From Pomacea canaliculata (Eukaryota; Mollusca; Gastropoda; Architaenioglossa; Ampullariidae), in contig NC_037596.1 of assembly GCF_003073045.1 (NCBI RefSeq), forward strand, positions 6,591,416-6,655,415: a DNA stretch of 64,000 nucleotides, given 5' to 3'. Below the pieces are notes generated by a model. That model saw nothing but the letters and a program-made list of their open reading frames with translations. It did no database searches and was not told where the DNA came from. Positions 49,051 to 63,000 of this stretch are shown piece after piece (the first letter of the stretch is position 1; each line of letters begins with the position of its first letter). The position numbers and the translations under genes were made by a program.

Positions 49051-50900
49051 CTCCTCTTTAACATGCAGTGGCCTACTCAGGGTGAACCACTTACTAGTGC
49101 CTGCCTCTGTTACCATTTACCTCTTAATTACTTTTCTTCAGCAGTGTACGAGCGCAAAGTAAATCAGTATAGACGAACACGCTCACAGCCACTTCTTCCC
49201 ATGCTTAAACTCATAAATAAATATATAATATGTTAGATAACAATGTGTGATATGCTATAATACATCTGAAATCTCAGGTTGTGCTCCAGTCTAGTTCACG
49301 GATGTATTGTCCATGTCTGTTTACTATTCAGATCTCTGTCTCATCAGTTTCTTTAAGTGCAAATAATCTTAAAGACACAAGTCTTCTTCGATGAAATCAT
49401 TTTATTAACGCCACTTGCTGTGTCACAAAGTCAAGTAAAGAAGGTCAATGTTATACATGGCCTGAACTATTTTACTGAGCTTTTGATGATTCCACGCGAC
49501 CGTCGCACTCATGTCCTGATATTCACATTTCTGAAAGAGTGTTTGTGTAAAATGTGATACTTTGTCTAATAAATATTATTTGATAATAACATAATGCATT
49601 ATATATAAATTTTCTAGATAAAATATATTTCTGGACATAATGTAAAGGTAACAGCATCTCCTTTTAAAATAAAGGTTAAATTTTTAATCGTAAGCATTAA
49701 TTGCTTTGTAAGAATGTACAGACATAAAAATATTTTTAAAGACTTTCCATTCATGTGAATATTGCTTAATTTTGAAATATTTAGATAATCTCTCTCTCTA
49801 ATACACAATATACACGCGCGCATATACATATATGTATGTGTGTGTATGTATATATATTAATGCATTAACATATGTGTTTAATTTTTCATACAAACAACTC
49901 AGAAACATCATTGAACAGTTAGATTACTACCAAAAGAATAAGATTATTCATTATTAAATTTATTATTTTTAATGTTATAGGTTGTCATAAACTTCCCTAG
50001 CTTTGATTTAAAAAAAAATTAAACCATTTAATAAAATCCTTTTTAAAGTCCACGTGTGATCTAGGACGCCACTTTGAATAGAGTAACTATTTCAGCAACC
50101 AACTTTAAAAAACAATCTTTTACAATGTATCATTGAAGATTAAGGAAATATTTCAAATACTGCAAAAGGAAGAAAGAAAAGTATCAAACATGTAACAGGA
50201 AGCAGATATTGTTTCCTTCGTTAACTTGAAAAGCTAAATCAAAATCATAACAAACTTTTTCAGAAGTCATTAACGAAAATTCCTATAAAAAACAGTTTAA
50301 AGCAAGGGAGTTTTTTAGTGGTAGGTAAATTAAAGCAAAAATAAAATGTCCAATTTTAATAAGACAGCAACATTATTTCTACAAATATAAAAAATATATA
50401 AATTTCCTGAGATATTTATATATAGAGATTTCCTAAGCAAAGCAATTCTTAGCAAACAATTTGAAAGTAAGCATGACTTGAAAATAAGTGGTATGAAAAA
50501 GTAGTGAATATCATAGACAGTGAAATCACTGGTTATAGAAAATAAGGTTGATATGAGTGGGTATGCACCACCCTCTCCATTAGATCACTTTGACAAACAT
50601 TTCACATGTTACATGCATATAATGTTCATTTTATGGCACTTTAAAAACGCAGAAATACAAGTTCAGTTAATAAATAATTCCATTAGTTTAAGGCACGGCG
50701 TTCTTGCTTTTTTATAGAAAAGTTTTTTCTTGTACATAATGTGGTGAGGTTTCAGGTAGAATCGGGACCTGAACCTAAACCTGAATCGGGTTTTTGGGGT
50801 CAGATATTTCATAGTATCCTCATCTAGAAAACTTTCATTCTCCCGCAAAAACATGCGAGCAAGATCTCGTGTGTTAAAAATGGCCACACGGCTCACAATC
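49051..50900. other. region beyond the 3' end of gene C
   Basis: AT-rich sequence that probably includes the 3' UTR of gene C. A TA/GT run lies near 49825. No coding exon was seen. Confidence 0.4.
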
Positions 50901-51172
50901 TTAATTCCCCTTGAGAGAACTTGTTTGAATTGTGGAGTACTCTGTCTCCTCTTGGCTCGGAGGTGGACGACGCTTTACGCCAGCAGCGACTTTGAAGAAT
51001 GGAGTCACATAGATAAGACCATCATCGTTAACCCATCTCCCGTCATCCTCTGAATGGGGGTTTGAAGCACAAGCAGATGCCTCCCGCCTCGCAGAAACAT
51101 CCTGTCGTGCTGGTAGCTGCTGCATGACCAGATGGTCATAGTCATCGCTATCATCTTCATCATCCACGAAAC
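50901..51172 (-). CDS. gene C exon 14, C-terminal tail with ITSM
   Basis: It starts FVDDEDDSDDYDHLV, carries GRWVNDDGLIYVTPFF and EETEYSTIQTS, and ends LKGN then TAA. T-E-Y-S-T-I fits the ITSM consensus. Confidence 0.9.
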
Positions 51173-53981
51173 CTGCCAAATAAATAATAGACAAGATTGA
51201 TATTGGAACTTTAAAGTCTTATTGACAGAGAAATAAAAAGATATGAAAAGCATAACTAAAATTAGGTATTTTCTTTTATTGAAATAGTTGCTTGGTTTGG
51301 GAGTATCTGAAGAGATATCGAAAGAAAAGTCACAGCAAAACGATTTGTAAATAAACTTCAAGACGCTGAAACTCAGAAGAGTATTTGAAATAGAATGAAT
51401 TTTGAGCAAAGGTGGATGCCAATGAATAAGGCACATCCCATGGTGGCCGAATGAGCCAGCCTGAAACCTTTCCTTCATCTTCCTTATGGCCGCCCACACC
51501 GCCTGGGAGGTGGCACGGGAGGATAATAACAACACAAACCTTGTCAAATATTTCGTACAAAAATCTTTAAATTATGTGTCAGGTATTGTTTCGTTTAAAT
51601 CATCTAAATCCGTTAGATCTAAGCAGGGTTTCCACATCAGACAACATATTTACCTTTTTCTGTGTCTGGACGGGGTTTGTGTTTCTTGTTATTGTCACGT
51701 CTAGCTGGAGTTTTACCTCTGATCGTATCCAAAACAACGTACTCGGAGTCTGTGTCTGTGTCTGTGCCTCGCCAGACTCCCGAGCTTGAAGGTTTTGAAC
51801 CTGAGAGAGAACACACACACCAAAAAAGCCCCAAAATAAAAATGGATAGAACTGATAGATTGAGCAGTCTTGTAAGCATTCGTGATTAATTGGACATATT
51901 TACAATCAATTCAAATTTCTAAAATAACATTAGGGATCTTGCACACATGACATTTTCTGTCAAATTTCAGATGAATGACAAAGTAACATCGAGAGAATGT
52001 CACCGTTAGTCAACACGAGAGTCGCTAAACTGGACATCTAATATTTACAACAAAAAGTTAGTCTAAGTCATACTGGGCAGTAATTGTGACAATCATTAAA
52101 GTGGACACATCGCTGTCCATACATAGTCCAGCAATTTAAAAAAAATTCTCGTTTGTGTGACGATCGTTATCATTGTCACCTTTTAGGTCGTCTTTTCTTG
52201 TTTTTTCCCTATCGTCTGCTCTCTCAGCGATGTGAGCAGGTTGAGTGTTCACTTTCTTTCTTGTCTTGTCCACTACAGCGTAGACAGGTGTCTGACAGCG
52301 CACTGGCTTTGATGTACCGACTCTGGTGTGTGTCCTCGGAGGTTGCATCGTTAGTGGAACTGAAATACAACTTCTCTTCGAGTAGTCTTAAAAATGAGAC
52401 ATTTGACCTGTGGTTTGCTCTATAGTGTTTTCAAAAAGAGGAACCACGTTCGTGTTATAAATACCATGTATAAGGGTTTTACTGTTTTGTTTCTGCTTTA
52501 TTGCTTAATCAACAATGAAACTAGGGATTAGATCAGTTTTTGGATGCCTTTAGCAAGCATAGTGATCAAAGAACTAAATCAAAAAAATTATTTTAGCTAA
52601 AGTACTTGCTTAAAGTAGAGTCAGTTATTTGAACAATACGACCAGATTCATCTGACAGATATATTCACACACTTGCTTGCCGACGCAAGCACACACACAC
52701 AGACATTACATTCTTTGAAATCAGCAAAGCAAAGTAGCAGCCCTATTGCTCATCAAAACAAAAAAGTTTTAAAACAGTGATTACCCCCGCAATCGGTCGG
52801 TGTTTTATTACACAGCATACTGCTAGATGCAACCAAGTTTGAGTACATTTGCCTCCAAGACAGGAAGGTTACCTCGGCGAGGTAGATGCTGCGCTACCCA
52901 GCATACGGACGTGTCGCAGCCCCGGAATAAATGCATCATTACCGGTTTCTGTTTAAAGAGTTTGGATGAACTCTCCTGTTCTTTTGGTCATGTTGTGTTC
53001 CCTGGCAAAGCTTGGAAAATGATGTGTTTTCTGTGCCTAATTTTGTTGGTTTTTCTTGCTGGTTGGATTAGTATGGTTTGATTTTTGTTTGAACTAAGTA
53101 TTAAATGATGTTATGGTAAAATGATTTTTTGTGCAATTATTTTTAATAATAAATTAAAGGAAAAATGTGAAATTTAATACCACATGAAATCTAACACTGT
53201 ATAACATCAGAGTGACAAGATATTGCTAGATATCTTGCTTTATAATCAACAATAACCAGTAGGTAGTACGCACCACTGTCCCATGGAATTTCATAGATGA
53301 TTTCTGGTGTCGGGCTCGGCTGGTCAGCTGAACGATCCAAAAACAACACATGATTAGCTGTGTTACGGGTGTTTTGTTAGTTGAATACTTTTCTTCACAT
53401 TTAAAAAGTTTTCTACATTTTTTTTTTCTTATGGAATCGTTTGCTTCGCTTAGTTTAAATCTTGCCGTTTTAACACATTTTCTTCCATGGTGACTGTGGG
53501 ATTAAGATGATTCACTCGTTAACGAACTGTCCTAAACAAAAGACATCTATCAGAGGACAGATATGTCGACCAAAGCTTTTACTCGCTTGTAATCAAACGG
53601 AAATAAAAAAAAATCTGCTATCATTTGTGATTTTCAAGTTTCCCGATCCGATTAAGATTAAGAGTATTCTACGTTTTTTCTACGTGGCTGTGAAAATGTA
53701 CGAGTGTGATTCACAAAATATGAATGCGAGTTATATTACTTTACGCACACTAAGTACAACACGAAAACATGTGTTCTTGTGTTTGTTGTGAAGTACACAA
53801 AATAAAAGTCATTAAATTAATATGAACGCTGACATCTTACTTTCTTCATCTCTTCTGCTCCTGTAAGGAAGTCGTGAAGCAGCTGCCAACCTGAAATGAG
53901 GATGGTTGATGATGATAATAATGAATGATGATGGTGGATGATGAAGAATAATGGATGGTCAATATTGGATCATCCTCCTCC

Positions 53982-54016
<35 letters not shown>

Positions 54017-57000
54017 GAATGAACAAAACGTGAACTTGCTATGCTTTGTATGCATTTGTACGAAAGACGCTGGAACTAGGTGAAATAAATCGAGCATTCA
54101 ATCCGTGTAGACTTTGGGGAACAAGAGAATCAGTCATAAATAAGCCATAGATTAATCATTCAACATTTTCAATTAATTAATTAATGTTTTTCATATTAAG
54201 ACAGGCAAGTAAATCGTTTTTCTTTTGATTTAAAGGGATAGAATTAGTAAAATCTTGGAACTTACACTGGAAATACCGAAGACGATTCTGCAACATAGGA
54301 AACATATATATATATGCTAAGTGCACTGCTGTGCTCACAATTAACAGATCATCGCTTGCTCCATTATAACCTACGCAGGTCTTATCAAACAGAATCATGT
54401 ATCTACTTATCAGAAATCTTTCTTTTTGACCAAGCCAATACGGATTTAGTTACTCATTTCAAAGATGGGTCAACTAGGGGGAAATGCTCTTTGTCAAAAG
54501 AGTTTCGAAGCCTTCTGCTTTAACCTCTCGACAGTCCGGCTTTCTTGAGATAATCGTATTGATGCAATATCTAGCTACATGTATCTTTTCTTAACTCTTC
54601 AAGAAAGGCTAAAAACATACCTTTGCTAGTCTTCTTTTTCCAGATTATGACGGTGAGTACAACAACCGTTACGACGAAAACAAAAACTGCAGCAACTCCA
54701 GATAAAATGGCGATATGATGTTGTGCTGTTTCGTCCTCGTTGATATTTCCTGTAGAAAATTTGAGCAATTTTGGAAAAATTTAGGTCTGCTCTTTTGGTA
54801 ACTTATGTTTTATGTGTAATTTTATGCTACTTAAAACAGTATCAGTGCAATTCTGCTTCACTCACAGAACTAATAAATTTCGAAAAAGAAGTATATTTCC
54901 TCATCGTGAGTGAAAAATATAGAAACTAATAGACAGTCCAACAGACTGATAGACAAATTTATCTACTTACAAAACAATCAGTAAAAACTGTTTATTGGAT
55001 CTGAAGGGACAGGAAGCGAAAGTGAGGAGATAGAACTAATGTACTCGGCCACTTTATGAACTGATTGTAAAATACTTGCACCCATGAAAGATTAATAAAA
55101 CTTCAACCTACTGTAAATGATCTCAACAGTGAAATTTTCATCTCCATGTTTGTTAATGACCTGCACCTTGAAGAAACCAGAACTTGATAGGATGTTGAAG
55201 ACTGTGAGAGTACATTTCACCAAGTATGTTCTGTCTGTGTAAGATGTACAGGTAATGTTCACTGCCGAATCTTCCTTTAGTTCACAGTAGCCGCTAGAAC
55301 TATTGGGCATGGCTCCTAAAAACCACACGTTGCTCTGATGGGGCACTGGGTTAGAGATTATGTCAAAGGCTATGGTCTCTGTTTGATTTCTAAACATGAT
55401 TTTTCCAATGTGTCTCGTTGAAATAATCCGAGGTTTACCTGACAAAATGCAGGAAGAAAATAAAATTTTATTTTAAAAAAGTTCGATGTAGTATTGATAA
55501 GAAAACCAGGTGTCCGCAGACTGTGCGCACCAATATAAAGTTGTTTACATCCTGTGTTATATAAAAGATATTTAAACTCTTTGAACAATTAAAGACACAT
55601 CTATGATTTTTTCAGAAATTATTCAATAATGAATTTAAAGAAATTTCTGTAAAGGAAAAATGTCGATAACTAAAGAAAAATTAATAAACCTTGTGCGTAG
55701 TAAAATATGATTTACTGGATTATTGACTGAAATGTAGAGAATTATTGATTGGAGATTAAGCTGTTTACATGTTTATGCACTTGCTTAGTTTTTCCATAAA
55801 CACTTCTCAGAGGATTTTTGGCGACAACGAATACAGACACAAATAAGAAGTGAATGGAGAGGAAAAGAACTGGCTTAAGCGATGACTTCTTATAATTTAC
55901 TAGTAGTATTGTTAACTTACATAGAACATCAAGGTTGAAAGAGGTTGTTGCTGCTGACTGAGGTGAAAATACATTGCACGCAGAGCACGTGTATGTTGCT
56001 GTGTCTTCACAGCGAGCGATGAAAGTGTAGTTTGCAGGAGACGAGGCTCTGACGAGAACGGTGTGGTTGTCGTTGTTAGAGATGGAGATGTTGGGTGTGG
56101 GTCGGCCGTCTGATTGACACCTTAGTTGTACTCGGTGATTCTCCATAACTGTTGCATTTCCATCACTATCGCTAAAAGATAGCTTTGGTGTTTTGGGGGC
56201 ATCTGTAAATACGTGTTGAAAACTACCTCAAAATGCCAAAAAGTTTACTTCTGATACATTTTAAGACGCTGTCATCGTCCACAAATACAGAGACAGACAA
56301 ATGCACTCTGATACATGGAGATATAGAGACCGTCATAAGGATAGACACACAGGCATACAACCATTCTAGTCACAGATCCTAAGCTTTCAGTGGCTGAGAA
56401 CGGTTATCACGAGGTACAGTACTAGTAAGACAAGCAGCAGGAGTGGCAAACTTTCCACAGAAATACACAGGGTGGCCACTCACAACTTTAGTATACGCGA
56501 TGGTCAGGTATTTTAAACCTACACACTATTCTCTGTAGAACACCGTGGCAAATAAGAAAATAATGTTATTTTTATAACGGGGAAACATTTTAATGATTGT
56601 AATTCATTAACCGTATTAAATACGTGAATAAAACAGCAACATCTCCCTGAGACAGCTGATTGCTCGTGAGGAGGAACAAGTTGCGTCTTTACAGATATTC
56701 GCAATATCGGCTCGTACATACCACCCGTTTTCGACAATATCTTTGAAAGTACCTTTCCTTTGTGCGTAACATCCCCAATATTCCATATCAAGTTATCCTA
56801 TAATCTTCTATCTTTTTATGTTTTCATCCGCCACATTCGAGTTACTCTTTAAATAAAGAACTTTTCTTCAAATGTTGCAGATAGTTTCAAATCCTGACTC
56901 GCACCTCGTTAATGTTATTATTGCTTGTAATACTACTTGTTGATACTTGTCTATGACACGTGGAGGTTTTGGCATCCAGTGATGCTCTTATGTTCTGAAC

Positions 57001-60000
57001 TTTAACTACATTTTAAAGCAGCAGTGTACATAATTGAAAGTTTAAAACTAAAAACAAAAAAATTGGTTCTAAACACCATTTATATTTCATTGTTTATTTT
57101 TATCACTTTTATATTTTTTTAAATGCTGCAGGACTCTTCCGTTGAAACAAGAAACCAAACGGTCCACATTAAAATCTCCCTACAGCTGTTGTTTTCTTTT
57201 CAGTTAAGACATGCTATTCAGTGTTCACGTTGATGTAAATTGTCCACGCACACTTTCTTTTTTAATTAAGCATGACCTACTCTAAAACATAAAACAAAAC
57301 ATTCAAACAATTCTTCACTTACATCCCACATTAGCCGTGTAGTTCTCTCCCAAAATCTCCTTGGTTCCCCACAAGACATCACATCTGAACCAGGTCTTAC
57401 TGTGGTCTGACTGAGTCAGGAGCTGAGTATGGCTCAGTGCTTGTGGTGTGGAAACTTCTTTGACTAACGTCTCCTTGTTAGTCTGATTACCTCTGGTCCA
57501 TCGCAGGTACCCTGCAGGATGTCCCAGACTAGTGATTCTACAGGTACATGTGATGTTAGTGTTTTCTAGTACGTAGGGCTGTGGTTCACAGGATGTGGTT
57601 GGTGACTTGGCTGGTTCTAGAAAAACAAAAATCACTTTCTTTTCAAAATGTGTATATAAAGTTAACTTTTATTAGTCCAGTTAAGTATTCACAGCAGCAG
57701 TATTACACTATAGTCATCTGAAAAGAAAAGGCATTCGAAGTAACAAAATGCCTTTCTCAAAAGTTACGGTTGCAAAACAATTGTTTACTTACAATAGTCT
57801 ATAAATTGCAGATAAATAAATCACTAATCTGAACGTATAGGAGGCCGCCACACTTTGTTGCTGATTGATGGCATCGAGACAATCTGGCGCCGTAATTGCT
57901 TTCAGTTTCCTAAGTTCTATCATCTAAATCAGCGGTTCTCAACCTGTGGGGCGCGACCCCCTGGGGGGTCGCGACGTGCCTACAAGGGGGTCGCGAAGGT
58001 GGTCATTTTTTCAAAAAGTTTCTTATACTGGTATTAGTGAAATTAGTTTACATTGTGTAACCGAGTGGTGCGGGGGCTCAAACTCCAAATCTCTTCTCCC
58101 TATTCAAGTACACTGTCTCGGCAATGCAGTGACTTCTCACTTCCAAAACTCAAAACACAATCCCCCTCTCAACAATTAAGCCTCCAATCTCCCTCCTCTC
58201 ACCTTTTGCCCTTTCTCTTCCCCAATCTCTCATCGCTGACTCCCCTCTCCCTCTCCAGTCACACCTCTCTTTTTTTTTTTAAACATCTAAAAGGCACGCA
58301 TTCAGGAAACGTCCATCATTCACACCCTTTCATTCGCACGTGCTCAGTCCTAGTACTCTATAGGTCCCTGACAGAAGGCCATGACCAGACAATGCGCTGC
58401 GACTGGATAAAGACAGCAGTTTTAATCCAAATTTTGGATGCAAGTACACGTGTTTGTCCTGAAGAAGATAGCCATGGATAAATTTGTGCTGCGAAAAGGA
58501 ACTGATTGCGGTGGTTTTTTGAAAAGAAAAAGTGAAGAAACGAGCGATGTGCAAGTTTTGGTTGCTGGAGCCGATGAAAAACCAGAAAGGCCTGCTACGA
58601 AAGTAAGAAAGTATGACAATGAATACTTGAAAACTGGTTTTACAAACATTATTGTTGATGGTAAAGAACGGCCACAGTGTGTTGTTTGCCTCGCAATATT
58701 AGCTCCAGAGAGTATGAAGCCAAACAAACTACGGCGCCATTTGGAAACTCGGCATGCGGAGTTAGCTTGCAAACCTCTCGAATTTTTTGAACGAAAATTG
58801 CAAGAATACAAAAGAGACAAAAAAACATTTGTCTCACATACATCAATTCATAAGAAAGCTTTGATGGCTTCGTATCAAGTTTCCTATCGCATTGCTCAAA
58901 ACAAAAAAGCACATACGATCGGAGAGTCATTAATACTGCCTGCAGCAATGGACATTGTACGGACCATGATGGGAGAAGATGCTTCCTATCGCATTGCTCA
59001 AAACAAAAAAGCACATACGATCTTAGAGTCATTAATACTGCCTGCAGCAATGGACATTGTACGGACCATGATAGGAGAAGATGCTGCTACGCAGCTGCAA
59101 GCCATTCCTTTGTCAAATGACACAGTTCGCCGAAGAATAACTGAGATATCTGAAGACGTGTCTGACCAGTTGATCAGTCGTATAAAAAGCCAAAATTTTG
59201 CTTTGCAGTTAGATGAAGCTACTGACACTGCAGGTGACTCACATTTGATTGCTTACATTCGTTACGTGTGGGAAAATAATCTTCTGGAAGACTTTTTATT
59301 TTGCAAGAAAATTGAACGCAGAGCAACAGCCCAAGATTTTTTTGGGATTGTCGATGACTTCCTTAAGGACGAAGGCATTTCCTGGAGTTCCTGCGTCGGC
59401 TTGTGCACAGATGGCGCCCCTGCAATGGCTGGAAAGAAACAAGGGTTGCAATCTCTTATTAAAAAGGTTGCTCCAGACGTAGTTTGGACTCACTGCATGA
59501 TCCACCGTGAAGTTCTAGCTTCCAAAGATTTGAGTGTTGAGTTGAACACAGTGCTAACAGATGTCATAAAAATGGTGAACTTTGTAAAGAACAGTTCTGC
59601 CAGGTCTCGCCTGTTTGCTCTGATATGTCAGGACATGGGAGCCGACTATGACACCTTGCTCTATTACTGCGAATCAAGGTGGTTGTCGCGTGGAAAAGCT
59701 CTCGCAAGAGTCTTTGAATTGCGGGAAGAATTGTGGGTGTTTCTGAAGGAGAACTCTTTCAACAAGGCTAACCTGCTTAAGAACGACCGATGGCTGCTGC
59801 TAATGGCATATTTATCGGACATTTTTGAGAAGCTGAACGTTGTGAATACTTCTATGCAAGGGAAGGACACCACCATATTACAAACAACTGACAAGATGAA
59901 TGCTTTCGTCCGAAACATTTCGTTGTGGACGCAGAAGATACTCCAAGAAAATATTTTTGATATGTTTCCGTGCTTGTGTAAGTGCAAGGCTGACGTTAAC

Positions 60001-63000
60001 TTGAATCTTGATCAGGTGAAGAATGTAATTATTGCCCATCTAAACGGACTGCAAGAAAGGTTTCAGCATTACTTCGCTGAAATTGATGTGACTAAATACG
60101 ATTGGATTCGTAATCCATTTCTGGCTGATCCTAGCACAAGCGGGTTGTCCACGCAAGAAGAAGAGCAGCTCATCGACCTTTCGAGTGACCAATCCCTGAA
60201 AATGGTCTTCCAAACAACACCAGTGACAACATTCTGGATTAGCATCAACGGTGAATATCCTCTCCTTTCTGAGAAAGCAATGAAAGTTCTGCTGCCATTT
60301 TCAACTTCATATATGTGTGAGCAAGGATTTTCAGCATTGGCAGCACTGAAGTCGAAATACAGAAATCGTGTGGACGCAGAGGCTGAGCTGCGAATAGCAG
60401 TGGGTACGAACAGCGCACACAGGTTCGCTTCTCTATGCAACAGCAAGCAGGCTCAACCTTCTCATTAATCAAAGTGAGTGTCCAATAAAATAATATTTAT
60501 TAGCTTTAGTAAAATTTCATTAACAGTTATACTTCTTGCAGATACGAACTTTGTTCTTCAGTTGTTGAATTGCATTGATTTCCTCGACGCGGCGTTCGAG
60601 GTTAGCTAACGCTCCCCCCCCCCCCCGCTCTTCCACCGACCTAGCTGGCTAAGGGGGTCGCGGACGTACCGGTGTTCGTCAGGGGGGTCGCCACATGTAA
60701 AAGGTTGAGAACCGCTGATCTAAATGATTTCATGCTTTGTAAATGCTTGGATCCGGATATCTTGCCGTAAAATCATTGAGAGACGCAGAAAGAAAGAAAG
60801 AGAATGAAAAGATTAATTAAAAGCTATGGAGAAATCCATTATAATTGTCATATTTCCCAGCTATGCCGTTGCCCTCTCCGGAGAGGTGAGAGATTTAAAA
60901 GATAATGTCATCGTAAAATTAAAGGGATTTTAAATAGAAGAAAGTTTCCTAACATTTCTGTGTGCATTAAAGTGTGTGTGTGTTTGCGTGTATCTATATG
61001 TACACGAGAGCGAGAGTGAGCAGGTACGAGAATCCCCAAATGAAAACAGATGTTGACCGAAGATAACGTACGCTTTAAAAAAAAAAAAAACAACAACAAC
61101 TAGAAAATAGAAAACAATTATATAGTTACCAGCTGTGAACAGCATGTCACTGGTTCCAAAATGACGTCCGCCTGGTGAGACAGACACAAAAAATTCATAG
61201 GTTCCTTCCTCTGGTGGGAGGGTTGTGCTGAACACACAGGAGCCTGAGACCTTCACTTCACTCTTAGTGAACTTCTCGCTGGTTGGGGATGTCACCATTG
61301 AGACACTTTCCAAGGTTTCATTCTTTAACTGAAAGAAAACATCACAACTGCGAAATGACTACATCTAGTGCAAATTAGCTACCGTTGCTAAATGAGTGAA
61401 TCTGTTTTGGATCGAAAATATAATTTACCTTATCTTTCAAGAGGATCAGCTGACATGTATAGTTTTTCCGCGAAGAATATACAGACTTGATGAAACAGGA
61501 CACACTGACTGACCACAAGGAATTTACTGCTGTGCACGACACGTCTTGTGGTGGATCTGTTGAGTGAAAAGTAACGAAGATTCACCAAGATTACGAATAA
61601 TGTTCAAACGAAAGGTGGAAGGAAAGACAGAAAAGATACATAAAATTATGCAATAAAGTGGAGAAATAAAAGTGCTGATTTCAAAGACATATTTTCATGT
61701 AATGGAAAGTAATTTCGTTATATGATTCTAGATTACCATAAATGCGTGAAAATCCGGAAATAAACATTGTTCCCCAGTTCCAGTCTGGTATCAGGATGGG
61801 AAGCATTACTATAAACTTAAGCTAATTATAATTAATTTATAATATATTACTAATCAAAATAACTTGATATTACTAATTATAATTACCAGCTCTCCAGGAA
61901 AGAGCGCTTAGCAATGTCAGTGTGTTACGAAATTCTTATGTGATTAAGCGAAGCTTCATCTGAAATAGGCCTTCGTTCCTGTTGCTGAAAAACCTCCCCA
62001 CTATTTATCCGACAAAAAAATTGGATACCTAATTATTTAGGAAGCGTTTGTGGGAGGAGAGGGCTGAGCTCTGTCGTCCACATGTCGTGCGATATACACG
62101 AAAAGCAACTTAACAGTTTTACTGTCCTTTAGGCCACTAGGCTATGCAAAACTTTACTTTTTATATATTATATTGCACTGTATATATTCACCCAATTAAG
62201 CATTTGAAATAAATTTGAGAATCATCGAATGCCATGACAGTAATATATATATATGATAATGTGTTAAATGCTGCTGTTCTTTACGCAAATTATGAATGGA
62301 GAAAACAAAGACTACTTACAGACATAGTTGAGACCACAGCTGGCTGACTGGTTGTCTTCACCTGTAAGACTACACTCCAGACTGCCGTTCAGAAGCTTGA
62401 TATTATCGTATACCCTTGCGTTGTTCACAGGCTTGATGGTCATACTTGATCTGTGAGCATCAATAATCCTCCCAACGAAAAGTTCGTTAAATGTTTCCAA
62501 CTGTTCGAGTTCCTTGTCATATTGTGCTAAAATGATTTGTTCGCGTGTATGTAGTTTCCATTGAGCTGCCTTCTCACTTGTGCAAATGAAGTGAGTTTCT
62601 TGGTCAGACAGTATTTCCTGAACTCCGTCAGCACCACACGGCGAGAGACTGATACCTGTAAAATATACAAAATTGACATTGATATAATCTATTTTGAGAT
62701 ACATAAAATGTAGATATGAAGGCACAATTAGGGTTTTTCTCCGGGTACACGAACCTCTGTATGTGTGTGTCACAGAATAAGTAAGAGAGAAGACTGAAGG
62801 CTTCACAGTCTTTTGTTTCTCATACAGATTAGATATTTATGTTAGATATTCGAATACTTGGTTACAACAGTTGAGAATACTAGTTGCGGAAAGTAACAGT
62901 GTTAGTGAGACAACTCCACCAACACGTATATGGAAGGTCTGTTATGTCTGAGCATGCTTGAATACTACCAAGTTATATTAAAACAAGTTTTAAGCCAGTG

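Larger units (their letters stand above)
57930..60717 (+). mobile_element. full-length hAT transposon, 2788 bp
   Basis: The terminal inverted repeats CAGCGGTTCTCAACCT are intact at both ends. The 8-bp target duplication ATCTAAAT is exact (57922-57929 and 60718-60725). The subterminal regions are rich in GGGGTCGC words. It carries one uninterrupted transposase gene and an AATAAA about 16 bp past the stop. It lies in intron 4 of gene C, antisense to it. The exact duplication and open frame suggest a recent insertion. Confidence 0.97.

Noticed and set aside
52827-53081. 84-codon plus-strand frame ending in a hydrophobic segment
   Set aside because: It lies inside intron 11 of gene C on the opposite strand, without promoter or splice support; the hydrophobic end is likely chance.
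58649-60472. Several minus-strand frames of 70-130 codons
   Set aside because: Shadows of the hAT transposase on the opposite strand; the same shadows recur over the deleted copy.
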